This document shows, piece by piece, positions 20,639-29,721 of a stretch of DNA of 64,000 nt. The stretch is from Halomonas qaidamensis. GTDB taxonomy: Bacteria; Pseudomonadota; Gammaproteobacteria; Pseudomonadales; Halomonadaceae. The translations under genes and the position numbers were made by a program. Position 1 is the first letter of the stretch, and each line of letters starts with the position of its first letter. Under the pieces are notes generated by a model, which made no database searches, was not told the origin of the DNA, and was given only the letters and a program-made list of their open reading frames with translations. The DNA lies in NCBI RefSeq assembly GCF_025917315.1, contig NZ_CP080627.1, forward strand, positions 1,674,001-1,738,000. Direction: 5' to 3'.

Positions 20639-21832
20639 ATGTCACAGATAGACGCCTTGCCATTGCCAACCCGTCAATATGGGCATTTAAATTCAGTACT
20701 GATATGTTTAAGTGCCGCTATGTTAGGTGCTTCTTGGCTATTAAGTCTTGTTAGTATCGCGCCCAATAGAATTGTAGCGGGTACCTCTTATGGCCTAGTG
20801 CCCGCGGTTGGGTGGCCCGGCGCGCTGCTTGTCTCCTTGCTATTTATCGCTATGGGCGGCTTGGCTATTAGGCCAAGTCGTCTTCACTACTACGCTCAGT
20901 TATGCATTGTCATCCTTACCCTGCTATTGATGCCGTTTGGGCTTATGGTGGCTGGTCACTGGCTGATTGATCCGGCTATGCCGCAAGCGCGTTTAGGTAT
21001 TGGTGGTGCCTATTGGGTTGTGCTTTTTTTGCTTTTGTTGTGCTTGGTGGAGCTACGCCTACGCTTGGGGTTGTCGCGTCTTTGGACCACCTTATTGCTG
21101 AGCAGCGTAGCGGGCGCATGGCTGGTTTGTGCGGTGTTATGGCTTGATAGCTTAGCCCTAGTGCAGGAATTTCAGGCGCGAGACCAGCAGTTTTATGATG
21201 CCATGCTGCAACATGTGTTGCTGGTCGGTACGGCGGTTAGCGTTAGTGTGGTGATAGGCTTAGTTCTCGCTATGCTTATGCGACGCTACCAAGGGCTGCA
21301 ACGAACAGCTTTTGGCCTGCTAAATTTCCTGCAAACGATTCCGAGCTTAGCCTTGTTTGGTTTATTGCTAGCCCCCCTTGCCTGGTTAGCCGCCAACGTG
21401 CCTTTTTTAGCACAATTAGGCGTCAGTGGTATTGGCACTACCCCCGCGCTAATTGCGCTAATTGCCTATAGCTTATTGCCTATGGTGCGTAATACCTATA
21501 TTGCGCTTGATGAGGTAGATCCTGACGTTCTAGAGGCAGCAAAGGCGATGGGGATGCGTGCCCGTCAGCGCTTCTGGCAGGTGAGGTTTCCGCTGGCGCT
21601 GCCAATACTGCTAGAAGGCGTGCGGATTACGGCCGTGCAAGCGATTGGATTAACTGCCGTTGCCGCGTTGATAGGGGCAGGTGGACTAGGTACGTTTATC
21701 TTTCAAGGGTTGGGTCAAGCGGCCATGGATATGGTGCTGTTAGGTGCACTACCTATTTTAGTGATGGCTCTTATTGTAGATGCTAGTTTAGGGGCATTAG
21801 CCGACGCGCTGCGCCCTGGAGAACATGAATGA
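20639..21832 (+). CDS. yehY: Osmoprotectant ABC transporter permease (YehY-like)
   Basis: The longer of the two permeases in this importer: 397 residues with about five N-terminal hydrophobic helices before the BPD_transp_1 permease domain (from about residue 185, LLVGTAVSVSVVIGLVLAML). The EAA-type loop reads EAAKAMGMRARQRFWQVRFPLALP, here split over about residues 295-318. The extended N-terminus is typical of YehY. The start overlaps the preceding region closely (TAATGAATG), and the stop overlaps the ATPase start by four bases. Confidence 0.88.
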   Translation: MSQIDALPLPTRQYGHLNSVLICLSAAMLGASWLLSLVSIAPNRIVAGTSYGLVPAVGWPGALLVSLLFIAMGGLAIRPSRLHYYAQLCIVILTLLLMPFGLMVAGHWLIDPAMPQARLGIGGAYWVVLFLLLLCLVELRLRLGLSRLWTTLLLSSVAGAWLVCAVLWLDSLALVQEFQARDQQFYDAMLQHVLLVGTAVSVSVVIGLVLAMLMRRYQGLQRTAFGLLNFLQTIPSLALFGLLLAPLAWLAANVPFLAQLGVSGIGTTPALIALIAYSLLPMVRNTYIALDEVDPDVLEAAKAMGMRARQRFWQVRFPLALPILLEGVRITAVQAIGLTAVAALIGAGGLGTFIFQGLGQAAMDMVLLGALPILVMALIVDASLGALADALRPGEHE

Positions 21833-22785
21833 TAGAACTTTCCCATGTGTCAAAGCACTTTGGAGAAGACACAGCGGTTGACGATATATCCTTACACGTC
21901 GCGAAAGGAAAGTTCTGTGCGCTGGTAGGAACATCTGGCTGCGGAAAATCAACAACGCTACGTATGCTCAATCGCTTGATTGAGCATACTAGCGGCGACA
22001 TTATCATCGACAGCCAATCAATAGAGCATTATGACCCGGTTAAGCTTCGTCGTCGTATTGGTTATGTGATCCAGAGTACCGGCCTATTTCCCCATTGGAA
22101 CGTAGCTCGTAATATTGGGCTGGTGCCGCGTTTACTTAAATGGTCGGCCGCTGATGTCAATGCCCGTGTCGAAGAGCTCATGCGTTTGTTAGGCCTCCCC
22201 ACGCACGAATTTGCCCATAAGTACCCTCACCAGCTCTCTGGTGGACAGGCGCAACGGGTTGGCGTTGCCCGTGCATTGGCGGCAGATCCCGATATTTTGT
22301 TGATGGATGAGCCTTTTGGGGCGCTAGACCCCATTACCAGAGAAAAGCTTCAAGATGAGCTGGCAAAGCTGCAGGCGCGGCTACATAAAACGGTGCTGTT
22401 CGTAACTCACGATATGGATGAAGCGCTAAAGCTTGCTGATCATCTCGTCGTGATGCGTGAAGGCCGTATTGTTCAGCAGGGGACGCCGCTGGAACTGCTT
22501 CAAACCCCTGTCGACCCGTTTGTGGAGTCCTTACTAGGAGGGTTGGAGCGTGGTTTAAAGCAGGCAGCATTAACCCGTGTGAAAGATCATATGTCATCGC
22601 TTGGACAGTCTTTGCCCGCTCAGTCACGCATTCCCGCCGATTTTTCATTGCGCCAAGCGCTTTCTATGATGCTGCGTGATCATTGCGATAGGTTAACAGT
22701 GGTTGATCAACAAGATATGCCAATTGGTGAGCTATCTCTGCGTAAGATTGTGAAAGAGGCTCAGCTTGTTGGTAAGCCATCGTGA
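21829..22785 (+). CDS. yehX: Osmoprotectant ABC transporter ATP-binding protein (YehX-like)
   Basis: An ATPase of 318 residues that powers the importer: Walker A GTSGCGKST at 34-42, signature LSGGQAQR, Walker B ILLMDEPFGALD and the H-loop FVTHDMDEAL. After about residue 240 a C-terminal extension holds one CBS-like stretch (LTVVDQQDMPIGEL), as in OpuCA-type ATPases where CBS domains sense ionic strength. The start overlaps the upstream permease by four bases. Confidence 0.9.
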   Translation: MIELSHVSKHFGEDTAVDDISLHVAKGKFCALVGTSGCGKSTTLRMLNRLIEHTSGDIIIDSQSIEHYDPVKLRRRIGYVIQSTGLFPHWNVARNIGLVPRLLKWSAADVNARVEELMRLLGLPTHEFAHKYPHQLSGGQAQRVGVARALAADPDILLMDEPFGALDPITREKLQDELAKLQARLHKTVLFVTHDMDEALKLADHLVVMREGRIVQQGTPLELLQTPVDPFVESLLGGLERGLKQAALTRVKDHMSSLGQSLPAQSRIPADFSLRQALSMMLRDHCDRLTVVDQQDMPIGELSLRKIVKEAQLVGKPS

Positions 22786-23558
22786 TGCGTAGCGGCTTTC
22801 GTGGTAACCCGCCAATAATGACTGGATCTCCATGGCTCTGGCCTGCTGGGTGGGCGCTCCTACTGATGGCAGGCATCTGGGGGATGCCGATGCTAGAACC
22901 CAGTTTTCGTTGGTTAGAGCCCGAAGCGCGTCAAGTTATATACTCTCGCGCTGATTTTATTTCACTGCTGACTAGGCATGTGTTTGTTGTAGGAATAGCG
23001 GCTATTGTCACGATAAGTGTGGGGGTCTTGGCAGGCATCGCGGTAACGAGGCAGTGGGGGCAAGACTTCTTACCTCTCGTTGGGCAGGTAGCCTCGCTTG
23101 GGCAGACATTTCCGCCTGTGGCTGTGCTTGCGTTAGCGGTTCCTATTTTGGGCTTTGGCACCATTCCTATTATCGTGGCGTTAACTCTCTATGGCTTATT
23201 GCCCATTGTGCGAAACACGCTAGCAGGACTGCAAGATGTCGATGCCAGCCTTAAACAAGCGGCGATTGCCATGGGAATGACATCGTGGCAAGTGTTAACC
23301 CGCGTTGAACTACCGCTTGCTGCGCCTGTAATTTTGGCCGGCATTCGCACATCGGTCACTATTAACATTGCCACAGCAGCGTTAGGAGCGACAGTTGGGG
23401 CTAGTAACTTAGGTGACCCCATTATTGCGGGTATCGTTAATAGTAATGTGGCCTACGTCGTTCAAGGTGCAATACTGATTGCATTACTCGCGTTGGCAGT
23501 GGATAGCCTGTTTGAGGCAATCCAACAGCGTTTGCGCATGCGTCTCTCTGCGTCTTAA
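22785..23558 (+). CDS. yehW: Osmoprotectant ABC transporter permease (YehW-like)
   Basis: The second permease, about 257 residues, with six hydrophobic segments and the conserved EAA loop (KQAAIAMGMTSWQVLTRVELP). The motif GASNLGDPIIAGI resembles OpuCB/YehW-type permeases. The ATG overlaps the ATPase stop (TGATG); a GTG three bases earlier is also possible. It is the last gene of the operon. Confidence 0.88.
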   Translation: MRSGFRGNPPIMTGSPWLWPAGWALLLMAGIWGMPMLEPSFRWLEPEARQVIYSRADFISLLTRHVFVVGIAAIVTISVGVLAGIAVTRQWGQDFLPLVGQVASLGQTFPPVAVLALAVPILGFGTIPIIVALTLYGLLPIVRNTLAGLQDVDASLKQAAIAMGMTSWQVLTRVELPLAAPVILAGIRTSVTINIATAALGATVGASNLGDPIIAGIVNSNVAYVVQGAILIALLALAVDSLFEAIQQRLRMRLSAS

Positions 23559-23610
23559 GTTGTATCCCTAAAAGTAGCGTACTGCGTTACTGTCCTTGTG
23601 TTGCGTTGAT

Positions 23611-23629
23611 CGAGGTGGCACTAACCTCG
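23611..23629. other. Short inverted repeat before the dehydrogenase operon
   Basis: CGAGGT (23611-23616) and ACCTCG (23624-23629) form a 6-bp inverted repeat with a seven-base spacer, 93 bp before the E1-alpha start. It has no T-tract; operator or structural role unknown. Confidence 0.25.
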
Positions 23630-23721
23630 TCAGGCTTGACCTATGCTAGATAAATCCACTGGCACAAATGGTCAACACCAACAACACTGCCCTCAAAAGG
23701 GGTAATACAAGGATAATAAAC

Positions 23722-24924
23722 ATGACAAAGTACGTACATCAGCCGCTCTTTATGACCGGCGACGAATTCTCAATAGCTACCTTCAGCCTGCTCGATCCAG
23801 AGGGTGAGCTTTATGAAGGTGCCAAAGAGCCAGACCTCCCACGTGATCATGCTCGACGGCTCTATCAAGCCATGCTGGGCACCCGCATCTTAGATGAGCG
23901 TATGATGGCTGCCCAACGCCAGGGGCGGCTTAGTTTTTATATGCAAAGTACGGGAGAAGAAGCCGCCGTTGTTGGTACAGCGGCTGCGTTAGACGATGCC
24001 GATATGATCATGGCGCAATATCGCGAGCAAGGCGCACTAATGTACCGCGGCTTCACCATTGATGAGTTCATGAATCAGCTGTTCGGCAATGAGCTGGATT
24101 ACGGCAAAGGCCGTCAAATGCCGATTCATTATGGTTCGCGCAAACTGCACTACATGACTATCTCTTCGCCGCTTGCAACGCAGATTCCCCAGGCGACAGG
24201 TTACGCTTACGGTCAAAAACTAGCGGGTGATGGGCACTGTACCTTAACGTTTTTTGGTGAAGGCGCTGCCTCTGAAGGGGATTTTCATGCCGCACTGAAT
24301 ATGGCGTCCGTTCATCAAGTGCCGGTGATTTTTTTCTGCCGTAACAATGGCTATGCCATTTCGACGCCTTCTAACGAGCAGTTTGCCGCTGACGGCATTG
24401 CCCCCAGAGCATTTGGCTACCACATGCACGTTATTCGTGTGGATGGCAACGATGCTTTAGCGGTCTATGAAGCGACACGTCAAGCGCGCAAGATTGCCGT
24501 TGAGCAGAATCAGCCGGTACTCATTGAAGCAATGTCTTATCGGCTTGCTGCCCACTCTTCTTCTGATGATCCTTCTGGTTACCGGGCTAAGAGTGAAGAA
24601 GAAGCTTGGCGCTTAAAAGACCCCATACTGCGCATGCAAAAGTGGCTAACAAAAAAAGGTTGGTGGAGTGACGAGGAGGAAGCCAGCGAACAGGAAACGC
24701 TGCGCCGAGAAGTATTGGACACCATGAAACGGGCAGAAAAACGCTCTCCACCCTCCCTGGACTCGCTAATTACTGATGTCTACGCCGACATAACCCCAGA
24801 GCTACAGCGTCAATACGACCAACTTAAGCGTCATATTCGTCGCTACCCAGACGCCTATCCGCGTGGCGCGCGGTCGCTAGACCTTGAGGTGAACACGTCC
24901 ACAGAATCCCAGGGGGAGGCGTAA
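23722..24924 (+). CDS. 2-oxoacid dehydrogenase E1 component, alpha subunit (branched-chain type)
   Basis: The thiamine-diphosphate-dependent decarboxylase half-subunit of a branched-chain 2-oxoacid dehydrogenase-type complex. The 400-residue protein has the TPP motif beginning GDGHC and closing at CRNNGYAIS, and the loop [13 protein letters not shown], equivalent to the regulated phosphorylation loop of mitochondrial BCKDH E1-alpha. AAGGA precedes the ATG at 23722; a longer in-frame start at 23668 is not supported by a ribosome site. E1-beta follows after one base. Branched-chain substrate is inferred from family similarity. Confidence 0.88.
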   Translation: MTKYVHQPLFMTGDEFSIATFSLLDPEGELYEGAKEPDLPRDHARRLYQAMLGTRILDERMMAAQRQGRLSFYMQSTGEEAAVVGTAAALDDADMIMAQYREQGALMYRGFTIDEFMNQLFGNELDYGKGRQMPIHYGSRKLHYMTISSPLATQIPQATGYAYGQKLAGDGHCTLTFFGEGAASEGDFHAALNMASVHQVPVIFFCRNNGYAISTPSNEQFAADGIAPRAFGYHMHVIRVDGNDALAVYEATRQARKIAVEQNQPVLIEAMSYRLAAHSSSDDPSGYRAKSEEEAWRLKDPILRMQKWLTKKGWWSDEEEASEQETLRREVLDTMKRAEKRSPPSLDSLITDVYADITPELQRQYDQLKRHIRRYPDAYPRGARSLDLEVNTSTESQGEA

Positions 24925-24925
24925 T

Positions 24926-25903
24926 ATGCCCACTATGAATATGCTGCAGGCGATTAATAATGCCCTTGATATCGCCATGGCTGAAGATGAAAAAGTTATC
25001 TGTTTTGGTGAAGACGTGGGCGTCTTTGGTGGTGTTTTCCGTGCCACTAGCCATTTGCAGGAAAAGTACGGTAAAGCGCGCTGCTTTAACACGCCGCTGG
25101 TAGAACAAGGCATTATTGGTTTTGCCAATGGGTTGGCGGCCCAAGGCTCAGTGCCCGTTGCTGAAATACAGTTTGCCGACTACATTTTTCCCGCCTTTGA
25201 TCAAATCGTTAATGAGTCAGCGAAATTTCGCTACCGCTCTGGAGATTTATTCAATGTGGGTGGATTAACTATCCGCACACCCTATGGCGGTGGCATCGCA
25301 GGTGGTCTCTATCATTCACAATCACCAGAAGCTTACTTCACACATACACCTGGCTTAAAAGTTGTAGTGCCGCGTAACCCCTACCAAGCGAAAGGGTTAC
25401 TACTTGCCGCAATTCGTGACCCAGATCCGGTACTTTTCCTAGAACCTAAACGCCTATACCGGGCCTCGGTGGGTGAGGTGCCCCAAGAAGATTATCAGCT
25501 TCCTATTGGTGAAGCGGAGGTCGTCAAAGAAGGTACGGATATCACCCTGGTAGGCTGGGGGGCGCAAATGGAAGTCATTGGCAAAGCCGTTGAGCTCGCT
25601 GAAGAGCAGGGCATTGCCTGTGAAGTGATTGACCTGCGTTCGCTACTGCCTTGGGACGCCGATACCGTTGTTGAGTCTGTGTTAAAAACAGGACGTTTGG
25701 TCGTTAGTCATGAAGCGCCGTTAACGGGGGGCTTCGCGGGTGAGATCGCTGCGACAATTCAAGAGCGCTGTTTTCTCTACCTGGAATCGCCGATTACTCG
25801 GGTAACGGGATTAGATACGCCTTTCCCGCTAGTGCTGGAAAAAGAGTATCTGCCCGATCATCTGAAAATTTTTGAAGCGATTCGCGAAAGCGTTAACTTT
25901 TGA
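24926..25903 (+). CDS. 2-oxoacid dehydrogenase E1 component, beta subunit
   Basis: A 325-residue transketolase-like beta chain that completes the E1 active site. It shows [17 protein letters not shown], the [22 protein letters not shown] stretch (divided at about residue 85) and the C-terminal transketolase domain ending with [16 protein letters not shown], all typical of BkdA2/PdhB-like proteins. GGGGGAGG precedes the ATG. Confidence 0.9.
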   Translation: MPTMNMLQAINNALDIAMAEDEKVICFGEDVGVFGGVFRATSHLQEKYGKARCFNTPLVEQGIIGFANGLAAQGSVPVAEIQFADYIFPAFDQIVNESAKFRYRSGDLFNVGGLTIRTPYGGGIAGGLYHSQSPEAYFTHTPGLKVVVPRNPYQAKGLLLAAIRDPDPVLFLEPKRLYRASVGEVPQEDYQLPIGEAEVVKEGTDITLVGWGAQMEVIGKAVELAEEQGIACEVIDLRSLLPWDADTVVESVLKTGRLVVSHEAPLTGGFAGEIAATIQERCFLYLESPITRVTGLDTPFPLVLEKEYLPDHLKIFEAIRESVNF

Positions 25904-25920
25904 CGCCAGGGAGAAAAATA

Positions 25921-27168
25921 ATGAGCGATTTTATGCTGCCGGATATTGGCGAAGGCATTGTCGAGTGTGAAGTGGTGGAGTGGCGCGTTGCGGAAGGTGA
26001 TCGGATTGAGGAGGATCAGCCAATTGTTGAAGTGATGACCGACAAAGCGCTAGTGGAAATTACCGCTCCCGAAGCAGGCGTTGTTACCAAACTGTATGTT
26101 GCCCAAGGGCAAATTGCCAAAGTCCACGCACCACTGTATGCCTACCAAGCAGAAAACGACACGCAAGAAGCGGGCACGACGGATCAAGCTAATGAGCCGA
26201 AAACACCCGAAACTGTCACGGTTGATAGTTCACCCAAGGTAAGTGAGCCAACCACTGTGGCGACCAGCACTAGCACCACTTGGACGAGTGCTGGCAAGGT
26301 GCCTGCCAGCCCAGCCGTGCGGCGTCTTGTGCGTGAACATCAACTTGAGTTAAGCGCCATTGCTGGCAGTGGGAAAGATGGCCGGGTATTAAAAGAAGAC
26401 GTGCTGGCGCACCTGAATCAACCTTCCAAAGCCCCTGCCCAAGCATCATCTCAAGTAACCCAGCCGCCTAGGGTTGAACCGCTTCGCGGTGTACGCGCGG
26501 TGATGGCGAAAAGAATGGTTGAGGCAGCCAGCTCTATTCCGCATTTTCACTATGGCGAAGAGATTGATGTGACCGATCTGCTGGCATTGCGCGAGCGCCT
26601 AAAGCCACGGGTAGAGGCTCTTGGTGAGCGGCTAACACTCATGCCTTTTTTTATGAAAGCCATGGCGCTTGCGGTAAATGAGACGCCGATCATCAATGCT
26701 CAACTAAATGCGGAAGCTAATGAGCTGCACTACTTCGAACAGTGCAATATTGGCATGGCAGTGGATAGCAAAGCCGGTTTGCTGGTGCCTAATGTGAAAA
26801 GTGTTGAGCGCCTAACGCTGCTGGAAATTGCTCGTGAAGTGGGTCGTTTGACCATTGCAGCACGAGAAGGGCGTGTCGATCAGGCGGATCTCAAAGGGGG
26901 CACCATTAGTATTTCTAACATTGGTGCGCTTGGCGGAACCTATACGGCGCCTATCATCAATGCGCCGGAAGCGGCGATAGTGGCCATTGGTAAAACTCAA
27001 TGGTTACCGCGCTTTGACGAGCAAGGTGAGGTTCAGCGGCGGGCGATCATGACCATTACCTGGGCAGGCGATCACCGCTTTATTGATGGCGGCACCATCG
27101 CCAGGTTCTGCAATGCCTGGAAAGGCTACCTGGAAGCGCCTGAAACCATGCTGCTGCACTTGGGGTAA
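25921..27168 (+). CDS. 2-oxoacid dehydrogenase E2 component (dihydrolipoyl acyltransferase)
   Basis: The acyltransferase core, about 415 residues: one lipoyl domain with Lys42 in TDKALVEI as the lipoylation site, a Thr/Ser/Pro-rich linker (about 80-125), an E3-binding domain (PASPAVRRLVREHQLEL...GRVLKEDVLAHL) and the catalytic domain with the active-site motif DHRFIDGG. GGGAG precedes the ATG at 25921. No lipoamide dehydrogenase follows, so E3 must come from another locus. Confidence 0.92.
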   Translation: MSDFMLPDIGEGIVECEVVEWRVAEGDRIEEDQPIVEVMTDKALVEITAPEAGVVTKLYVAQGQIAKVHAPLYAYQAENDTQEAGTTDQANEPKTPETVTVDSSPKVSEPTTVATSTSTTWTSAGKVPASPAVRRLVREHQLELSAIAGSGKDGRVLKEDVLAHLNQPSKAPAQASSQVTQPPRVEPLRGVRAVMAKRMVEAASSIPHFHYGEEIDVTDLLALRERLKPRVEALGERLTLMPFFMKAMALAVNETPIINAQLNAEANELHYFEQCNIGMAVDSKAGLLVPNVKSVERLTLLEIAREVGRLTIAAREGRVDQADLKGGTISISNIGALGGTYTAPIINAPEAAIVAIGKTQWLPRFDEQGEVQRRAIMTITWAGDHRFIDGGTIARFCNAWKGYLEAPETMLLHLG

Positions 27169-27187
27169 GGTTGTCAGAAGTTGAGCA

Positions 27188-27242
27188 CCCAGAGGTTAAA
27201 GAGCCAGAGGTTAAAGAGCCAGAGGTTAAATAGCCAGAGGTT
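27188..27242. repeat. 15-bp tandem repeat, about 3.5 copies
   Basis: The unit GAGCCAGAGGTTAAA occurs at 27201-27215 and 27216-27230, with degenerate copies before (from 27188) and after (27231-27242). It fills the gap between E2 and the kinase-like gene. One frame from TTG 27171 reads as repeated EPEVK ending at TAG 27231, but no ribosome site supports translation. Confidence 0.85.
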
Positions 27243-27261
27243 GGTGAGAAAGGAATGAGAA

Positions 27262-29127
27262 ATGTCTCAGGCACCGCTCCAGCAGTTTTATATACCAGAA
27301 GAGCAGTCGGTATACCTGCTAAGCCATCACGATGCCCGTAAGCTTAAAGACTGGGTTGCACTGTGTCAGGCACAGCTTGCCCAGTTGGGCTACGCGGGGA
27401 TTGAGCTGGTCGGTAAAGGTGCCTATGGTTTTGTTTTTGCGGGCAGTGCACAACAGCAGGGTGTGCCTGCCCACTACGTGTTCAAATTCTCACGCATTAC
27501 GCTACCTACTCATTTACAAGAACGCCTCGAAGAGGAGGCGTTTATGCTTGATCAGGTTTCCCACCCCCGCATACCAAAGTTAGTGGCTTATCAACGTTCC
27601 CGCGGTCAGTCGATTCTGGTGATGGAGCGTGCGCCTGGCTGGAACCTTGAGCAGGTGTCGCTGAAAGAAGGACGTCTTTCTCCTCGTTTGGTGGTCCACA
27701 TTGCCAACCAGTTAGCCGATATTCTCTCAGCGTTGCGCCGAGAGTCAGGCCCTAATGCGCGTCCTGTGGTGCATGGCGACATCAAACCCTCAAACCTGGT
27801 ATTTGATCCTGCTACTGAGGCCATTGCATTAATTGACTGGGGCTCATCTGTGTTTGCCCAGTTAGATGAAAAGCTCCAGTTTGTTGGGGCAAATGTGATG
27901 GAGTTGATGTCCGATAATCTGCAGCAAACCAACGCCCGGCTGGGCGATGTCTACTTTATTGGTGAAGAGCAGCTCAATGGAGCGCTATCATCGCCCCGCT
28001 TCGATGAGCAAGGGGCTGCAGGAACGCTATATGCATTAGCTTCGGCGCAATCTTGCCGTTTTGGTCATCGTGCTATTCCCGCTAGTTCGTTGGGGCTACC
28101 CTTAGAATTTGCCCGTACCCTGGATGGCATGCTTGATCCTGATCCCCACATACGCCATAAAGCAGGAGATCACTATTTACAGGCAATGTCCCGGATGGCA
28201 AAGGTGGTGATGTTAGATTTACCCATCCCACCACAAGTGCCGCTAGTGCCAGTCTGGGGCCGGCCGGCACACCAAGAAATTGATACAGTGGTGTACAGTT
28301 CTCGGAAGGCGTTTTTGCGCGAAGCTAACGCCGAAGAGACGCTAAATGATGTCAATGACGTGCAGCTAGACCGTTATTACAAACAGTTTATGCAGGGCAT
28401 GGGGGAAACCGAAAAGGCTTTTTTGGCCTCGGTGAGTCGTTTAGGAAAATACCCGGTTGTAGGTGGCTTAGCCGTGCGCTGGGAGCGGGAAGGCGTGTAT
28501 ATCGACTCGTCGCTGAACCTGCATGACCCGGCGTTAAAACCGGCGTTTATTCAAGCGGTCAATAATATGGTTCATTTAGCACGTGCTATTCACCGCCAAG
28601 GGGTGTTTAAAAGCTGCTTATTTAATGCGCGACAAACGCTGCATTTAGAGCGTGCGAGTGTAGAAGAACCTTTTAATTGTGAGCCTGGCACGGCTATTGA
28701 CTATGAGCTGAGCGCGGTTCCGGAAATGGAAGACCGCACCCGCCAGCATAGTTACTTTGAAGACGGCCCTGATCCAGAAGAGCTACTTGTCCTGCCTGAC
28801 ACTATTATGCACATACTGCAACGGCTGAATGAGATTCATCACACCGGCATGATTATTTTTGAGGCACTGCCGAAGCATCTTAAAATCCATAGCTATTATC
28901 GACTTCTAGACCCTAGCCGAGAGTCAGAGTTTCGTGCCTTGCTGGCGCGAATGCTGGCGTCGGTAAGCCAGATAGAAGGGCTGGGCGTGTCCGGCTTTAT
29001 GAAAATGCCCTATAAGGATACGCGATTTTTTACCCATCTAGAGCGTCAACCTGAGCACTTTTATCCTAAAGACCCGCGTGATTTTTTAAGAAGGACGCCG
29101 TCAATCGGCGGTTCTCAGATCGCTTGA
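27262..29127 (+). CDS. Hanks-type protein kinase-like protein
   Basis: A 621-residue protein with a recognisable kinase fold in its first 330 residues: glycine-rich loop GKGAYGFVFAG (51-61), beta-3 Lys75 (YVFKFSR), catalytic loop HGDIKPSNL (171-179) and a DWG in place of DFG (192-194). All residues needed for phosphotransfer seem present. The C-terminal 290 residues match nothing I recognise. There is no transmembrane segment. AAGGA precedes the ATG. It follows the dehydrogenase genes on the same strand and ends 27 bases inside the convergent lipoprotein gene. Confidence 0.8.
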   Translation: MSQAPLQQFYIPEEQSVYLLSHHDARKLKDWVALCQAQLAQLGYAGIELVGKGAYGFVFAGSAQQQGVPAHYVFKFSRITLPTHLQERLEEEAFMLDQVSHPRIPKLVAYQRSRGQSILVMERAPGWNLEQVSLKEGRLSPRLVVHIANQLADILSALRRESGPNARPVVHGDIKPSNLVFDPATEAIALIDWGSSVFAQLDEKLQFVGANVMELMSDNLQQTNARLGDVYFIGEEQLNGALSSPRFDEQGAAGTLYALASAQSCRFGHRAIPASSLGLPLEFARTLDGMLDPDPHIRHKAGDHYLQAMSRMAKVVMLDLPIPPQVPLVPVWGRPAHQEIDTVVYSSRKAFLREANAEETLNDVNDVQLDRYYKQFMQGMGETEKAFLASVSRLGKYPVVGGLAVRWEREGVYIDSSLNLHDPALKPAFIQAVNNMVHLARAIHRQGVFKSCLFNARQTLHLERASVEEPFNCEPGTAIDYELSAVPEMEDRTRQHSYFEDGPDPEELLVLPDTIMHILQRLNEIHHTGMIIFEALPKHLKIHSYYRLLDPSRESEFRALLARMLASVSQIEGLGVSGFMKMPYKDTRFFTHLERQPEHFYPKDPRDFLRRTPSIGGSQIA

Positions 29128-29721
29128 TTGTGCCACGAGCCATGCCGAAAGCTGCTCTGCTAGCATGTCGCTTGCGTTCCCAAACGCATTCACAACATCC
29201 GGTATTTCTGTACTTTCCGCACGGGTGCGGATAACAAAACTGCTCGCTGCTAGCGGTTTTCGCTGCTGTGTCGTTAATAACTGTACATCTAGCTGGAGAT
29301 GAACACTTGGTGGAGAGGTGTCGTACTCACTTTGAAAATGGCGCAGCTCGCTCAGTAGAAGTACATCGTGGGGCAATCGGTCGCTACTCACACCAGTGAA
29401 TAGCTGGCGCTGCTGCAGGTCAGAAATTAAGCGTGCTTGAAGCATTTCAGGGGCGTCTTCATGCCAGCGTACACCCTCATAGACATTAACTACATTGCCT
29501 TCTGGATATACCACAATACGGTTGCTGTTAAGCAAGTGGCCTGCCCCCGGGGTAGCAATGCCTAGTCTTACAGGGAAGGTGGCGGCCGTGTGTTCAGACA
29601 GCGTGGCAGCCGATGGCAGCCGATAGAGCGTTGCAGGATTACTTTCGGGCAGTATTGAACAGCCTGTGTTTAATAACAGCACCGCTAATGTGATGCTACC
29701 CAACGTTATGCGCAAACTCAT
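29101..29721 (-). CDS. ABC-type transport auxiliary lipoprotein (PqiC/DUF330-like)
   Basis: An outer-membrane-type lipoprotein of 206 residues with the lipobox LNTGC near residues 17-21 and the PqiC-like pattern NPATLYRLP followed by a beta-rich domain. In PqiABC and related MCE systems this protein receives or docks the MCE tunnel at the outer membrane. It overlaps the MCE gene by four bases and is the last gene of the four-gene operon. Its 3' end overlaps the convergent kinase-like gene by 27 bases. Confidence 0.85.
   Translation of the reverse strand: MSLRITLGSITLAVLLLNTGCSILPESNPATLYRLPSAATLSEHTAATFPVRLGIATPGAGHLLNSNRIVVYPEGNVVNVYEGVRWHEDAPEMLQARLISDLQQRQLFTGVSSDRLPHDVLLLSELRHFQSEYDTSPPSVHLQLDVQLLTTQQRKPLAASSFVIRTRAESTEIPDVVNAFGNASDMLAEQLSAWLVAQSSDLRTAD

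Noticed and set aside
20639..23558. Importer operon as ProVWX
   Set aside because: Order and permease lengths (two permeases, long YehY type, OpuAC-type binding protein with YPEYTG motif) fit yehZYXW, not proVWX.
27171..27233. Short frame encoding an EPEVK repeat as a possible small protein
   Set aside because: It begins with TTG without a ribosome site, contains almost only the repeat unit and stops within the array. Better described as a DNA repeat.
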